NCBI GenBank assembly: GCA_024680555.1
Contig: JAILCC010000016.1
Span: 124,001-188,000, forward strand
DNA from: a bacterium
Lineage (GTDB): Bacteria; Cyanobacteriota; Vampirovibrionia; Gastranaerophilales; JAILCC01
DNA: 64,000 nt
Direction: 5' to 3'
Made by a program: the position numbers and the translations under genes. The number at the start of each line of letters is the position of its first letter. Within the stretch, counting starts at the first letter, position 1. Shown here piece by piece: positions 34,279 to 43,254 of this stretch. The notes beneath the pieces were generated by a model. The model searched no databases, had not been told where the DNA came from, and saw only the letters and a list, made by a program, of their open reading frames with translations.

Positions 34279-34681
34279 TTTGAAACGGACATTTTGTACA
34301 ATGTGCCTTCGGGTGTTTTATAAGTTTGTTTTCCAAGTCATACATTTCCGCAACACGACAAACCAACACACCGCCACACATAGGGCAGATATTTCCATCG
34401 AGATACCCTGCCAAAATGTTTTCCTTGAGTGTTTCAATGTATCTTGTATTTGCAGTTCCCGAGGGTTCAATGCGTTCGTACTTTTTAATAGTTGCGGGTT
34501 CGGTTTTTAGCGCTCTTGCAAGTTTTTGGCGAGTAACAACCGATAGAGAAAACTCCTGTGCTCCCTCAATATCTTCCAATAATTTTAAATCAAGGTTTGC
34601 TTTTCTTGCCAAGCCAACTTGAGAAAGCCCTCTTTTTTCTCTCAAGTCGCTAATAAATTTTGCTAAAGTAGTTTCACTCAT
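34271..34681 (-). CDS. XRE-type HTH protein with a C-terminal zinc ribbon
   Basis: The product is 136 aa. Residues 5-70 are a helix-turn-helix of the XRE/Cro type (KFISDLREKRGLSQVGLARKAN). The C-terminal half has two CxxC pairs (CPMCGG and CTKCPF) fitting a zinc ribbon. It may be a DNA- or RNA-binding regulator. The start codon follows the tyrS stop with no gap (TAGATG), so it is translated with tyrS. Its 3' end overlaps the end of the histidine kinase gene by 8 bases on the opposite strand. Confidence 0.8.
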   Translation of the reverse strand: MSETTLAKFISDLREKRGLSQVGLARKANLDLKLLEDIEGAQEFSLSVVTRQKLARALKTEPATIKKYERIEPSGTANTRYIETLKENILAGYLDGNICPMCGGVLVCRVAEMYDLENKLIKHPKAHCTKCPFQIK

Positions 34682-35920
34682 CTATTTTACCAATTTTACA
34701 AAATTTCTTTTGCCTGCTTGCAAAACGACAGCATCTTTCCCATCAAAAGACAGTTTGGCTTGAACATCAGAAACTTTTTCACCGTCAAGCTTCATCCCGC
34801 CGCCTTGAATGAGTCTTTTTGCTTCACCTTTTGATGCGATAAAGCCTAGTCTCAATGCAATGTCCGTAATAAGTTCGCCTTCTTGCGCCTTCTCTTCTTT
34901 AACATCATCAGGTACACCTTTTTTCTGAACAACATTCACAAACTCGTCTTCTGCTTTTTGAGCAGCTTCTTCACCATGATATTGAGTTACAATTAACTTT
35001 GCAAGTTTCATCTTTAAATCTCTCGGATTTGCCGAGTTATTCATCAATGTTGCCCTAATTTCTTCCAATTCAGCGTTACTTACATCTGTCAATAATTCAT
35101 AATACCTGTATATTAAGTTGTCAGGAATAGACATAAGCTTTCCGTACATATTTTTTGGCTCTTCTGTAAGGCTGATACAATGTTCGGGGTATGATTTTGA
35201 CATTTTCACAATACCGTCAGTTCCTTCAAGAAGGGGCAAGAACATTGCAAGCTGAGGATCATCCTTGCCGTATGCGGTTTGAATATCTCTGCCCAAAAGC
35301 ACGTTAAATCTTTGGTCTCCGCCGCCAAGTTCAATATCAGCATCCACCACAACCGAATCGTATGCTTGCATTAAAGGATAGAAAAACTCGTGAACACCAA
35401 TAGGTTTTCCTGCATGATAGCGTTTCATGAAGTCATCTCTAACAAGCATTTGCGCAACTGTAATCTTGCCTGCCAATTGCAACAATGCCATCAAATCCAT
35501 TTTATGAAGCCAATCTGCATTATTTACAACCTCTGCATTATTCACATCAACTATTTTTCCCATTTGTTCAAAATATGTCTTTGCATTTGTTTCAACTTGC
35601 TCTTTTGTAAGGCTCGGTCGAGTTTCTGATTTTCCCGACGGATCACCAATCATAGCAGTAGCTCCGCCGACAAGCAGAACAACCTTGTGTCCCAAGTCTT
35701 GGAATTGTTTGAGCTTTCTCATAACAACGCTATGCCCGAGGTGCAAATCAGGTCTTGTTGGATCCATACCTAATTTCACACGCAGCGGTTTATTGTTTTT
35801 CTTTGCATTTTGTAATTTTTTAGCCAATCCCATTACTCCACCCGGAATAATTTCCGTACCTCTGGCTAAAAGCTCTGCCTGTTGTATAAATTCAAAACCT
35901 ATTATTTCCTTATCTTCCAT
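34682..35920 (-). CDS. tyrS: Tyrosyl-tRNA synthetase
   Basis: TyrS (412 aa) charges tRNA-Tyr. The class I motifs are HLGH in GMDPTRPDLHLGHSVV and VKMSKSYPEHC. An S4 RNA-binding domain forms the C-terminus (about residues 345-405: DIALRLGFIASKGEAKRLIQGGGMKLDGEKV). Length and order are typical. AGGAT precedes the ATG. The HTH/zinc-ribbon gene follows without a gap. Confidence 0.95.
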   Translation of the reverse strand: MEDKEIIGFEFIQQAELLARGTEIIPGGVMGLAKKLQNAKKNNKPLRVKLGMDPTRPDLHLGHSVVMRKLKQFQDLGHKVVLLVGGATAMIGDPSGKSETRPSLTKEQVETNAKTYFEQMGKIVDVNNAEVVNNADWLHKMDLMALLQLAGKITVAQMLVRDDFMKRYHAGKPIGVHEFFYPLMQAYDSVVVDADIELGGGDQRFNVLLGRDIQTAYGKDDPQLAMFLPLLEGTDGIVKMSKSYPEHCISLTEEPKNMYGKLMSIPDNLIYRYYELLTDVSNAELEEIRATLMNNSANPRDLKMKLAKLIVTQYHGEEAAQKAEDEFVNVVQKKGVPDDVKEEKAQEGELITDIALRLGFIASKGEAKRLIQGGGMKLDGEKVSDVQAKLSFDGKDAVVLQAGKRNFVKLVK

Positions 35921-35977
35921 ATTTCTATCCTATTTACCTGTCGATAACATTATTAAAGCAAAAAACAACCTAAAATT

Positions 35978-36319
35978 CTACCATTTTTTAAATATAAAAA
36001 ATGCGGCAAGCACAATAAAAATAAATCCGACGAGGTAATTCCATCTGAATTCTTCTCTCAAATACCACACCGAGAACCCGCTAAATACAACAAGAGTAAT
36101 GATTTCTTGTATGGTTTTCAGTTGTGCCGCACTATACACGCCATGACCTATGCGGTTTGCAGGGACTTGAAAGCAATATTCAAAAAGCGCAATTCCCCAG
36201 CTTATAAGTATTACCGCCCACAAAACCGTGTTTTTATATTTTAGGTGTCCGTACCATGCAAACGTCATAAAAATATTTGATATAAAAAGTAAAATTATCG
36301 GCAAAAAATATCTGAACAT
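35978..36319 (-). CDS. DUF486-family membrane protein (DMT-like)
   Basis: The product is 113 aa with four predicted membrane helices (about 4-22, 30-50, 70-85, 92-110). It has the family core TFAWYGHLKYKN, SWGIALFEYCFQVPANRIG and AAQLKTIQEIITLVVF. This is the DUF486 family, related in topology to small drug/metabolite transporters. The substrate is unknown. GGAG lies before the ATG. The gene is alone, between tyrS and ispH. Confidence 0.8.
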   Translation of the reverse strand: MFRYFLPIILLFISNIFMTFAWYGHLKYKNTVLWAVILISWGIALFEYCFQVPANRIGHGVYSAAQLKTIQEIITLVVFSGFSVWYLREEFRWNYLVGFIFIVLAAFFIFKKW

Positions 36320-36442
36320 AATTCTATCTCCGAATTTATTATACCAAAACCAAAAACTCTTTACACAAAATCTTTTTATGCCATACTGTATCTATAAGCA
36401 GTAATGCTTAAATTTACGCAAAGGCAGGTTAATTCTTCTTTT

Positions 36443-37330
36443 ATGAAGAAAATTATAAAAAAAGCAAATCTTGCGGGTTTTTGCTACGGAGTAAAAAGAG
36501 CAATAGATTTGACTACAAAGATTAAACAGGATAATCCCCAAAAAAATGTTTATATTTTGGGTGAACTTATTCATAACAATCAGGTCATAGAAAACCTTAA
36601 AAACCTCGGGATTAAGGTCATTTATGATATTGAAGATATAGTTGAACCCCAAAATTCTATATGCATTATAAGAACCCACGGCGCAACTCCGGAAGATATA
36701 AACAAAATTCAATCAAAAGGATGTGAAATTCTTGATGCAACTTGTGTTGACGTAAAGAAGGTACAAGAAAAAGCAAAATCACTTATACAAGAAGGATACA
36801 AGCTCATTATCATCGGCAAGAATAACCACCCTGAAGTAATAGGAATAAAAGCACATGCGGAAGAAAACCAAACAGGGAAAGCCCTTGTCCTTTCCTGCGC
36901 AAAAGACGTAGAAGAATATATTGAGGAAATAAAATCCGCAAAAAAAATCGGCATCGTTATTCAAACGACACAAAAGACCGAAAATCTTCAAAATATTCTT
37001 GCTGAAGTAGCGAAATACGCAAAAGAATTAAAAGTTTATAACACGATATGCCCTACAACATCTAACAGACAAAAAGAAGCAAAAAATCTTGCACAGGAAG
37101 TCGAATTGATGATTGTAGTAGGTTCAAAAACTAGCGCAAACACATCTCATCTTGCTGAAATTTTATCGAACATAACCCCCACTATTCACATAGAAACAGA
37201 AGATGAAATTGACAATTTTGAAAAACAAATTATTGAAGCAAAAAGTATTGGAGTAACGGCAGGTGCCTCTACTCCAGAATACATAATAAACAACGTCATA
37301 AAAAAAATAGAAATGAAAGGAGATATATAA
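36443..37330 (+). CDS. ispH: 4-hydroxy-3-methylbut-2-enyl diphosphate reductase
   Basis: IspH (295 aa) makes isopentenyl and dimethylallyl diphosphate in the final step of the MEP pathway, using a [4Fe-4S] cluster. The cluster cysteines are in AGFCYGV, ATCVDVKKVQ and TICPTTSNRQ. The conserved His is in RTHGATPE and EVIGIKAHAEE. ATG 36443 matches the family N-terminus (KKIIKKANLAGFCYGV); the longer frame adds non-conserved residues. No good Shine-Dalgarno sequence is seen. rpsA begins one base after the stop. Confidence 0.94.
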   Translation: MKKIIKKANLAGFCYGVKRAIDLTTKIKQDNPQKNVYILGELIHNNQVIENLKNLGIKVIYDIEDIVEPQNSICIIRTHGATPEDINKIQSKGCEILDATCVDVKKVQEKAKSLIQEGYKLIIIGKNNHPEVIGIKAHAEENQTGKALVLSCAKDVEEYIEEIKSAKKIGIVIQTTQKTENLQNILAEVAKYAKELKVYNTICPTTSNRQKEAKNLAQEVELMIVVGSKTSANTSHLAEILSNITPTIHIETEDEIDNFEKQIIEAKSIGVTAGASTPEYIINNVIKKIEMKGDI

Positions 37331-37331
37331 A

Positions 37332-38477
37332 ATGACAAAAACTTTAGAAAGAAATGAGGCAAAAATCAGCGAATTTGAAAGACTTTTAAATGAATCTTTT
37401 TCTTATTCATTTAAAGCAGCAGACCTTGTAAAAGGTACTATCGTAAAAATTGACAACAAAGAAATTCTTGTTGACATAGGTGCAAAATCAGAAGCAATTC
37501 TTCCTTTGAGAGAAGTATCAAAGGCTGATTTGGAACCTGAAACCGGTTTAAAAGTCGGTGACGAAAGAGAATTTTTAATTTTAAAAGAAGAAGACGAAGA
37601 TGGTGTTATCACATTATCATTAAAAAGAGTTTCTCTCGCTCAAAACTGGGAAAAACTTGACCAAGCTCGTCAAAACAACGAAACAATTACAGTTACCGTT
37701 GCAGCACTTGTTAAAGGCGGCGTAGTTGTAGAAGTTATGGATTTAAGAGGTTTCATTCCTTCAAGTCAGCTTAGAACTGGAACTCCTTTTGAAGGTCTTA
37801 TCGGAAAAGAATTAGAAGTAAAAGTTATTGAATCAGATCCTAAGAAAAACAAACTAATCCTTAGCCAAAGACTTGCTCTTGCTGAACAAAGAGAACAAAT
37901 TGTTGAAGATGTTATCAACAATCTTGAAGTTGACCAAGAAGTTGAAGGTCAAGTTGTAAGAATAGCAGATTTCGGTGCATTCGTTGACATTAACGGTGTC
38001 GACGGACTTCTTCCGATATCTGAAATTTCTTGGCAACGTATCAAACATCCCTCTGATGTCCTTCAACTCGGTAAAACAATCAAAGTCAGAATTCTCAAAA
38101 TCGACAGCGATTTGAACAGAATCAGCCTTTCCTTGAAGAGAATGGGCGAAAATCCCTGGACAAAAATCGAAGGTCAATTTAAAGAAGGTCAAGTTGTAAC
38201 CGGTGAAGTAAATAAAATCACTTCATTTGGTGTATTTATCAACATTTTCCCGGGTGTTGAAGCTCTTCTTCCCGCAGCTGAAATGGGTGAAGGTCAAATA
38301 AATCCGTACAATGTTGTTAATGTCGGAGATGAAATCGAAGTTCTTATCAAGAGATTTACACCGCAAGAACACAGAATCGGTTTAAGCCTTAAAGATGTTG
38401 AAGCTGCAAAAAGAGGCGAATACGTTCCCTCTCCCGAACCGGAAGCAGAAAAACAACCGGAAGAAATTACCGAATAA
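37332..38477 (+). CDS. rpsA: 30S ribosomal protein S1 (four S1 domains)
   Basis: The product is 381 aa with four S1 (OB-fold) RNA-binding domains, at about residues 30-95, 110-175, 195-265 and 285-355. Each contains an IVDINGVDGLLPISEISW-like strand. S1 helps mRNA bind the 30S subunit. AGGAG inside the end of ispH serves as its Shine-Dalgarno sequence, and only one base separates the genes. In many Firmicutes IspH and S1 are fused into one protein, so the adjacency here is notable. A strong terminator follows. It is shorter than the six-domain E. coli S1 and like the short S1 of many other phyla. Confidence 0.93.
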   Translation: MTKTLERNEAKISEFERLLNESFSYSFKAADLVKGTIVKIDNKEILVDIGAKSEAILPLREVSKADLEPETGLKVGDEREFLILKEEDEDGVITLSLKRVSLAQNWEKLDQARQNNETITVTVAALVKGGVVVEVMDLRGFIPSSQLRTGTPFEGLIGKELEVKVIESDPKKNKLILSQRLALAEQREQIVEDVINNLEVDQEVEGQVVRIADFGAFVDINGVDGLLPISEISWQRIKHPSDVLQLGKTIKVRILKIDSDLNRISLSLKRMGENPWTKIEGQFKEGQVVTGEVNKITSFGVFINIFPGVEALLPAAEMGEGQINPYNVVNVGDEIEVLIKRFTPQEHRIGLSLKDVEAAKRGEYVPSPEPEAEKQPEEITE

Positions 38478-38487
38478 TTTTGTAACT

Positions 38488-38519
38488 AAAATGCCCTCTG
38501 AAAACAGAGGGCATTTTGT
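38488..38519 (+). terminator. Intrinsic terminator after rpsA
   Basis: A 12-bp stem (AAATGCCCTCTG / CAGAGGGCATTT) with an AAAA loop is followed by TTGTT. It ends the ispH-rpsA transcript and isolates it from the next small genes. Confidence 0.88.
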
Positions 38520-38578
38520 TGTCAAAAAAATTTTTTCACGCATTTAATATCAAAGTACGACATGACATGGAGAGTATA

Positions 38579-39010
38579 ATGAAAATTGGCGCAGTAAACA
38601 TGGCAAACATTTCTTATGGGAGCAAAACAGCTAATGCAGCAACAAAAGAAAAGCATTTTTTGTCTGAATCTTTCAGAAACATGCTTAAAAGCCCCATATT
38701 TGATGCAGAAGCCGTAGATATAGATGAAATAGCATACAGAAGCGGCATAGAAGATTTCCATTCTGATACTATGCTCAGAACATTCCAAAATAACGCAGAT
38801 AATGCAGGCAGAGCAGCAATAAGTGGTGAATCTCCAAAAGCCTTGGCTATGCAAATCACATCAGGCGAACAAGCTCGCAACGTTGAAAAATTTATTGCAG
38901 AACTCAACATGTTAAAATTCAGTAACCCCACAGAAGCATTTAACATAGGCGGACAAATCAGCAGACTAAAAAGAATGTTGGACAAATATTATAAATCACT
39001 AAGGATATAA
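38579..39010 (+). CDS. Orphan protein with a conserved N-terminal motif (member 2)
   Basis: The product is 143 aa, unrecognised. It starts MKIGAVNMANISYGSKT, close to the motif of the other family members. Its centre (SPIFDAEAVDIDEIAYRSGIEDFHSDTMLR) is paralogous to SPVFDDIGVLTSDEAAFRRG.. of the next gene. ATG 38579 was chosen because GGAG lies 6 bases upstream. No signal peptide or membrane helix. It is probably co-transcribed with the next gene (8-bp gap) after the rpsA terminator. Confidence 0.7.
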   Translation: MKIGAVNMANISYGSKTANAATKEKHFLSESFRNMLKSPIFDAEAVDIDEIAYRSGIEDFHSDTMLRTFQNNADNAGRAAISGESPKALAMQITSGEQARNVEKFIAELNMLKFSNPTEAFNIGGQISRLKRMLDKYYKSLRI

Positions 39011-39018
39011 CCACGAAA

Positions 39019-39456
39019 ATGAAAATCACTGCAATTTCCAACAATACAAATTTTGCCCGCAATAAACACTTAAAATCAATATTTCCCGAAGTTAAATCTT
39101 ATTCGGAATCTGTTAAAAGAATGACAGACAGTCCGGTATTTGATGACATTGGTGTTCTAACTTCCGATGAAGCGGCATTCAGACGAGGCATTGAAGATTT
39201 TCACACAGAAACAACTCTCCGAGATAACATTGAACGTTCGATAAGAAATTTGGAGCGATTCGACATCCCCGAACCAAAAGAGAGAAGAAACATTAAAGGC
39301 TATTCGCAAGCAATGTATTTAGCACGCCTTATCAAACACCTTGAAGAAGAACTTCTCTTTAACCCCGCTGACAGAGCAAACATTGAGGAACAGATAGAAA
39401 GCCTCAAGTATGCTATGCCTAGCAATTATATGAAAATTTTTAATATTAAATTATAA
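39019..39456 (+). CDS. Orphan protein with a conserved N-terminal motif (member 3)
   Basis: The product is 145 aa and a tandem paralogue of the preceding gene. It starts MKITAISNNTNFARNKH. The shared core is SPVFDD.., GIEDFHTETTLR. The C-terminal half is helical and charged. AAGGAT lies 12 bases before the ATG, rather far. The function is unknown. The pair might have partner or toxin-antitoxin-like roles, but nothing in the sequence shows that. Confidence 0.7.
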   Translation: MKITAISNNTNFARNKHLKSIFPEVKSYSESVKRMTDSPVFDDIGVLTSDEAAFRRGIEDFHTETTLRDNIERSIRNLERFDIPEPKERRNIKGYSQAMYLARLIKHLEEELLFNPADRANIEEQIESLKYAMPSNYMKIFNIKL

Positions 39457-39504
39457 TATTTCTCTGTATTTTTGTGCTATTATTATCATCAATGAGGTGT
39501 GATT

Positions 39505-40485
39505 TTGCAAAACTACAGAGATATAATTCAAAAAATATCAGAAGCAAATAATATTCTTATTATTTCTCATATCGGACCTGATGGAGATACCATCGGCTCT
39601 ACGCTCGCATTAGCAGAAATAATAAACACAAATTTTGAAAATAAAAATGTTCATTTTGTAATACAACATAAAATACCCGATATATACAAGTTTTTACCCA
39701 ATTCAGATAAAGCATTTTTGACTAATAGAGAAGTGGAAATATCTTGCTACGACCTTGCTATCGGAATAGATTGCGCAACAAAAAAGAGAATGGGTTATTT
39801 TGAAGCTATATTCGACAAAGCAAAATTCAAAATAAACATTGACCACCACGAAACAAATAATTCTTACGGCGATATAAATGTAATTTTCGGAAATTCGTCC
39901 AGCACAGGTGAAATCTTATTCGATTTTGCAAAGCAGATGAATTTAAGCATAACAAAAAATGCCGCTATTTGTTTATACACCGCTATTTTAACAGATACGG
40001 GAGCATTCAGATACTCAAACACAACTGCCAACACGCTTTTAACTGCATCCAAACTCGTTGAACTGGGTGCAAACTCTCACGACATATATGAATACTGCTT
40101 TGAAAGCCGCCCTGTCGAGATGATAAGAATAGCCGCACAAGCCATTGCAAAAGCAAAATTTATAAAAGAAAATAAAATTGCATACACCCTTGTGGACAGG
40201 AAAATGCTAAATGACTTTGGTGCAGCAGATGAACATTTGGAAGGCATTCCCGAAATGATGCGACAAGCCACTTCCGTTGAAATTGCTTTTATCATAAAAG
40301 AAACGGTAAAAGGTGAAGCGAAATTCAGCTTCCGGAGTAAAGAAAAAGATGTCGCAACTCTTTGTGAGCAGTTTGGTGGCGGAGGGCACAAACTTGCTGC
40401 AGGCTGCGTGCTAAATTGTTCTATAGAAGAAGCATTGATGCAGGTTTTACCCGAAGTCGAAAAATTGGTGGATAAAAATGATTAA
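39505..40485 (+). CDS. nrnA: DHH-family phosphoesterase (NrnA-like)
   Basis: The product is 326 aa. NrnA degrades short RNA oligonucleotides and, in many species, 3'-phosphoadenosine phosphate. Metal motifs are HIGPDGDTIGS, IGIDCA, the DHH in NIDHHETNNSYG, DTGAFRYS and the DHHA1 element GGGHKLAAGC. TTG 39505 was preferred as the start because GAGGTG lies 5 bases before it and the product then begins MQNYRDI; GTG 39499 is the alternative. It overlaps the next gene by 8 bases. Confidence 0.9.
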   Translation: MQNYRDIIQKISEANNILIISHIGPDGDTIGSTLALAEIINTNFENKNVHFVIQHKIPDIYKFLPNSDKAFLTNREVEISCYDLAIGIDCATKKRMGYFEAIFDKAKFKINIDHHETNNSYGDINVIFGNSSSTGEILFDFAKQMNLSITKNAAICLYTAILTDTGAFRYSNTTANTLLTASKLVELGANSHDIYEYCFESRPVEMIRIAAQAIAKAKFIKENKIAYTLVDRKMLNDFGAADEHLEGIPEMMRQATSVEIAFIIKETVKGEAKFSFRSKEKDVATLCEQFGGGGHKLAAGCVLNCSIEEALMQVLPEVEKLVDKND

Positions 40486-41344
40486 AAGAATCGGCAAATT
40501 TTTAGTAGCCACAACAAAAGCGATATTTGAGCAAGATTTTCTCGGCTTGTCAGCAGAAATGGCATTCTACTCGATATTTTCATTTTTTCCGTTTTTAATA
40601 TTTATCGTATCTTTATTCAGTATGTTTGGCTCGGAAAAAATTATTGGTAGCATAATATCCCACTTTGCACCTATTATTCCGTCTTACGTTTATGAATATA
40701 TTGCATCAAGAGTTATGGAAATTATAAACAGCAATGACTCAGGATATATGACGATAACATTTTTTATAGCAATGATTATTGCATCAAATGCTATGTTTGC
40801 AATGATAAAGGGCATTAACAGGGCATACCATTTGGAAGAAACCCGCCCTCTTTGGTACACAAGATTGTTGTCGGTAGCGTTGTTGTTCTTAACAACATTT
40901 GTTATATTTTTAGGCACAAACCTTGTGATTTTCGGACAAATAATTATAAGCTATATTTCAACATTAAATATTATTCCGACTATTACAATGAATTTGATTT
41001 CGGTCATAAGGTGGCCGCTAATGTTTTTGGCACTGTACGCCGTATTTTTTGTAAATTACTACTTCATGCCCGATTTAAAAGGCTATAAGCGCTGCAAATT
41101 TTTTGCCGCACTGCCAGGAACGTTTTTCTTCTGTTTTGCGTGGTTAGCTTCTTCGTGGTTGTTCGGAGTGTACCTGAACCACATTAACATGTACAACAAG
41201 TTTTTTGGCGCAATGGGAGTACTTGCAATATTCTTAATGTGGATGTATTACACATCTTTGATTTTATTGCTCGGAGGAGAAATCAATTCAAGATTTTATG
41301 AAAAGCTAAAAAATGAAAAAAAACCATGGAATGTAATTATTTAG
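40478..41344 (+). CDS. YihY/BrkB-family inner-membrane protein
   Basis: The product is 288 aa with about six membrane helices (starting near residues 30, 90, 130, 170, 205 and 240). It has the family segments FLGLSAEMAFYSIFSFFPFLIF, IMIASNAMFAMIKGINRAY-like and MGVLAIFLMWMYYTSLILLLGGEIN. The family was once called ribonuclease BN but is a membrane protein of unsettled function. Its ATG is inside the end of nrnA, so the two are translationally coupled. The 3' end overlaps the converging radical SAM gene by 4 bases. Confidence 0.87.
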   Translation: MIKRIGKFLVATTKAIFEQDFLGLSAEMAFYSIFSFFPFLIFIVSLFSMFGSEKIIGSIISHFAPIIPSYVYEYIASRVMEIINSNDSGYMTITFFIAMIIASNAMFAMIKGINRAYHLEETRPLWYTRLLSVALLFLTTFVIFLGTNLVIFGQIIISYISTLNIIPTITMNLISVIRWPLMFLALYAVFFVNYYFMPDLKGYKRCKFFAALPGTFFFCFAWLASSWLFGVYLNHINMYNKFFGAMGVLAIFLMWMYYTSLILLLGGEINSRFYEKLKNEKKPWNVII

Positions 41345-42213
41345 CCGAACAACCCATCTTGACGGTTTACGCAATCGTAACAGGTTTGGGTTTCAAGATA
41401 AACATTTCTTGAAGAATCCTCTAGCTTTTCACCAAGCCGTCCTCTCGGATCATTCACCAAGGCAGGGCAGGAATATATGCCGTCAGATGAAATTACTCTT
41501 GATGTTTTGCAATCAAGAATTTCCATGTCAAAATCAATCAAGTCTTCGTAAGTAACTGTATTGGTCTTGTCGGAAATATTATAGTACTTGGAATAAGTTC
41601 CCATTTTCAGAAGCGGAATAACTTTTATGTATTCCTCTTTGTAAACTATTCCCAATTTTTGAAATAATTCCGAAAAACCCTTTCTTACTAGCGTTTCATC
41701 TTCATTTTTTAAATTCACACAAACAATAGAAAACGGAATATTGTACCTGTTGGCAAGCTTAATTGCATTAACAACTTTCTTAAAAACTCCGACACCTCTG
41801 TATTCATCATTTCTGCCTTCCATGTAATGGTCAAGGCTGAATTTAAAGCATATTTTATGCAAAAATGCAGCTTCTATAGTCTTTAGAACTTTTATTTTCT
41901 TTTCATTTACAAGTGTACCGTTAGTACATATCGTTACATCAGATTTTTTTAAACAAAACCTTATAATTTCATTTATTTTTGGATGCAAAAACGGTTCACC
42001 GCCGGTTAAATAAACCATGCGTAAATTTGGCAAATCAAGTTTGAATGCGTCTGTAATTTTTTCCGCAGGCAAAAAATTTCTCTTTCTTGTATCCTGATGA
42101 CAATCCAAATAACAATGTTTGCATTTTATATTGCACGCCACCTTGCTCAACTGAAACCATATATTTTCCAAATTTACCAACTTTGAACATGGTGCTTTAT
42201 AACTAAGCTGCAT
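41341..42213 (-). CDS. Radical SAM protein with a SPASM-like C-terminus
   Basis: The product is 290 aa. The radical SAM cluster is CNIKCKHC (C27, C31, C34), followed by LTGGEPFLHP (SAM-binding GGE). The C-terminal part has further cysteines (CKTS, SCPALVND, QTCYDCVNRQ) suggesting an auxiliary cluster. This type includes peptide-modifying and cofactor-maturing enzymes (PqqE, MoaA-like, anSME). No precursor peptide or partner gene is next to it, so the substrate cannot be named. A strong AGGAGG precedes the ATG. It is transcribed alone. Confidence 0.85.
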   Translation of the reverse strand: MQLSYKAPCSKLVNLENIWFQLSKVACNIKCKHCYLDCHQDTRKRNFLPAEKITDAFKLDLPNLRMVYLTGGEPFLHPKINEIIRFCLKKSDVTICTNGTLVNEKKIKVLKTIEAAFLHKICFKFSLDHYMEGRNDEYRGVGVFKKVVNAIKLANRYNIPFSIVCVNLKNEDETLVRKGFSELFQKLGIVYKEEYIKVIPLLKMGTYSKYYNISDKTNTVTYEDLIDFDMEILDCKTSRVISSDGIYSCPALVNDPRGRLGEKLEDSSRNVYLETQTCYDCVNRQDGLFG

Positions 42214-42309
42214 ACCTGAAACCTCCTCTTAATTGCTCAACAAATTTACTATATTTAAAGAGAAGATTTTTGAAAATTACACACTACGGCATTTTAATTT
42301 ACCATATGG

Positions 42310-43254
42310 CTATAGAGATTGAAGAAATCTTACGGCATTGAGCATACTTCTGAAATCAGCTTTGTTTTTTCCCGCAATATCAAATGCGGTACCATGCGAT
42401 GGCGAAACCCTCAGCGCCTTTAATCCAATGGTTACATTCAGCACATTTTCTAGCCCAAGACTCTTTATAGCGCATAACGCCTGGTCATGATAGCAGGCAA
42501 TATAGCCGTCAAAATCGGGGTTTTTATACTCCTTTACCGCCTTGCCCAACAGTGTATCCGCACTGAACGCACCTGAAATTTCCACACCGCTATCCCTCAA
42601 TAATTTTATGGCAGGATTAATTATTTCAAGCTCCTCACTGCCAAGTATTCCGCTTTCTCCTGCATGAGGATTTAGAGCACACATTGCAATTTGCGGTGAA
42701 AAAATTCCAAATTTCGACTTCAGTTCATTATTAAAAATATTTGCCGCCTCAGATATGTTTTCAAAAGTTATTGATTTTGGAACATCTTTCAATGGAATAT
42801 GTCTTGTTAAAAGCAGCACTTTTAATTGTTCCGCAACAAATAGCATTTGCGCTTTTGATGAACCGTCCGATAATTCATCCTGCAATATTTCGGTCTGCCC
42901 CGAATAATTATATCCCGCAAGGTGAAGTGCATTCTTTGATAACGGTGCAGTTACAACAGAAAAGACTTCGTTATTGTTTATCAAATCGCAGGCTTTTTTT
43001 AAACATTGATAAGCCAATTCTCCGCTATACTTGCTTTCTATACCTGTTTCGATTTTGGATACATCAAAAGGAATATCAATCACATCAATATCTTTGGAAA
43101 TTTTTTGCCCTAAGGTTCTTTCATACTTTTCAAAAATTTCCATATTGCCAATCAGCAATAAATCAGAAATATCATCCAATTTATTTAATGCCTTAATAAT
43201 AATCTCTGGTCCGATACCTGCGGCATCACCCATCGTTATTGCTATTTTTGCCAT
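42310..43254 (-). CDS. pdxA: PdxA-family 4-phosphohydroxythreonine/phosphothreonate dehydrogenase
   Basis: The product is 314 aa. PdxA enzymes are Zn-dependent NAD dehydrogenases. Motifs: GDAAGIGPEI, NNEVFSVVTAPLSKNAL, the metal-binding His in RHIPLKD, NPHAGE and YHDQ, and the C-terminal SPSHGTAFDIAGKNKAD. It follows directly (no gap) a four-carbon acid sugar kinase. PdxA2 acts with that kinase to break down D-threonate and D-erythronate, so this copy may be PdxA2 rather than the vitamin B6 enzyme. Sequence alone does not decide. It would also serve pyridoxal phosphate synthesis if it is the only pdxA. Confidence 0.88.
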   Translation of the reverse strand: MAKIAITMGDAAGIGPEIIIKALNKLDDISDLLLIGNMEIFEKYERTLGQKISKDIDVIDIPFDVSKIETGIESKYSGELAYQCLKKACDLINNNEVFSVVTAPLSKNALHLAGYNYSGQTEILQDELSDGSSKAQMLFVAEQLKVLLLTRHIPLKDVPKSITFENISEAANIFNNELKSKFGIFSPQIAMCALNPHAGESGILGSEELEIINPAIKLLRDSGVEISGAFSADTLLGKAVKEYKNPDFDGYIACYHDQALCAIKSLGLENVLNVTIGLKALRVSPSHGTAFDIAGKNKADFRSMLNAVRFLQSL

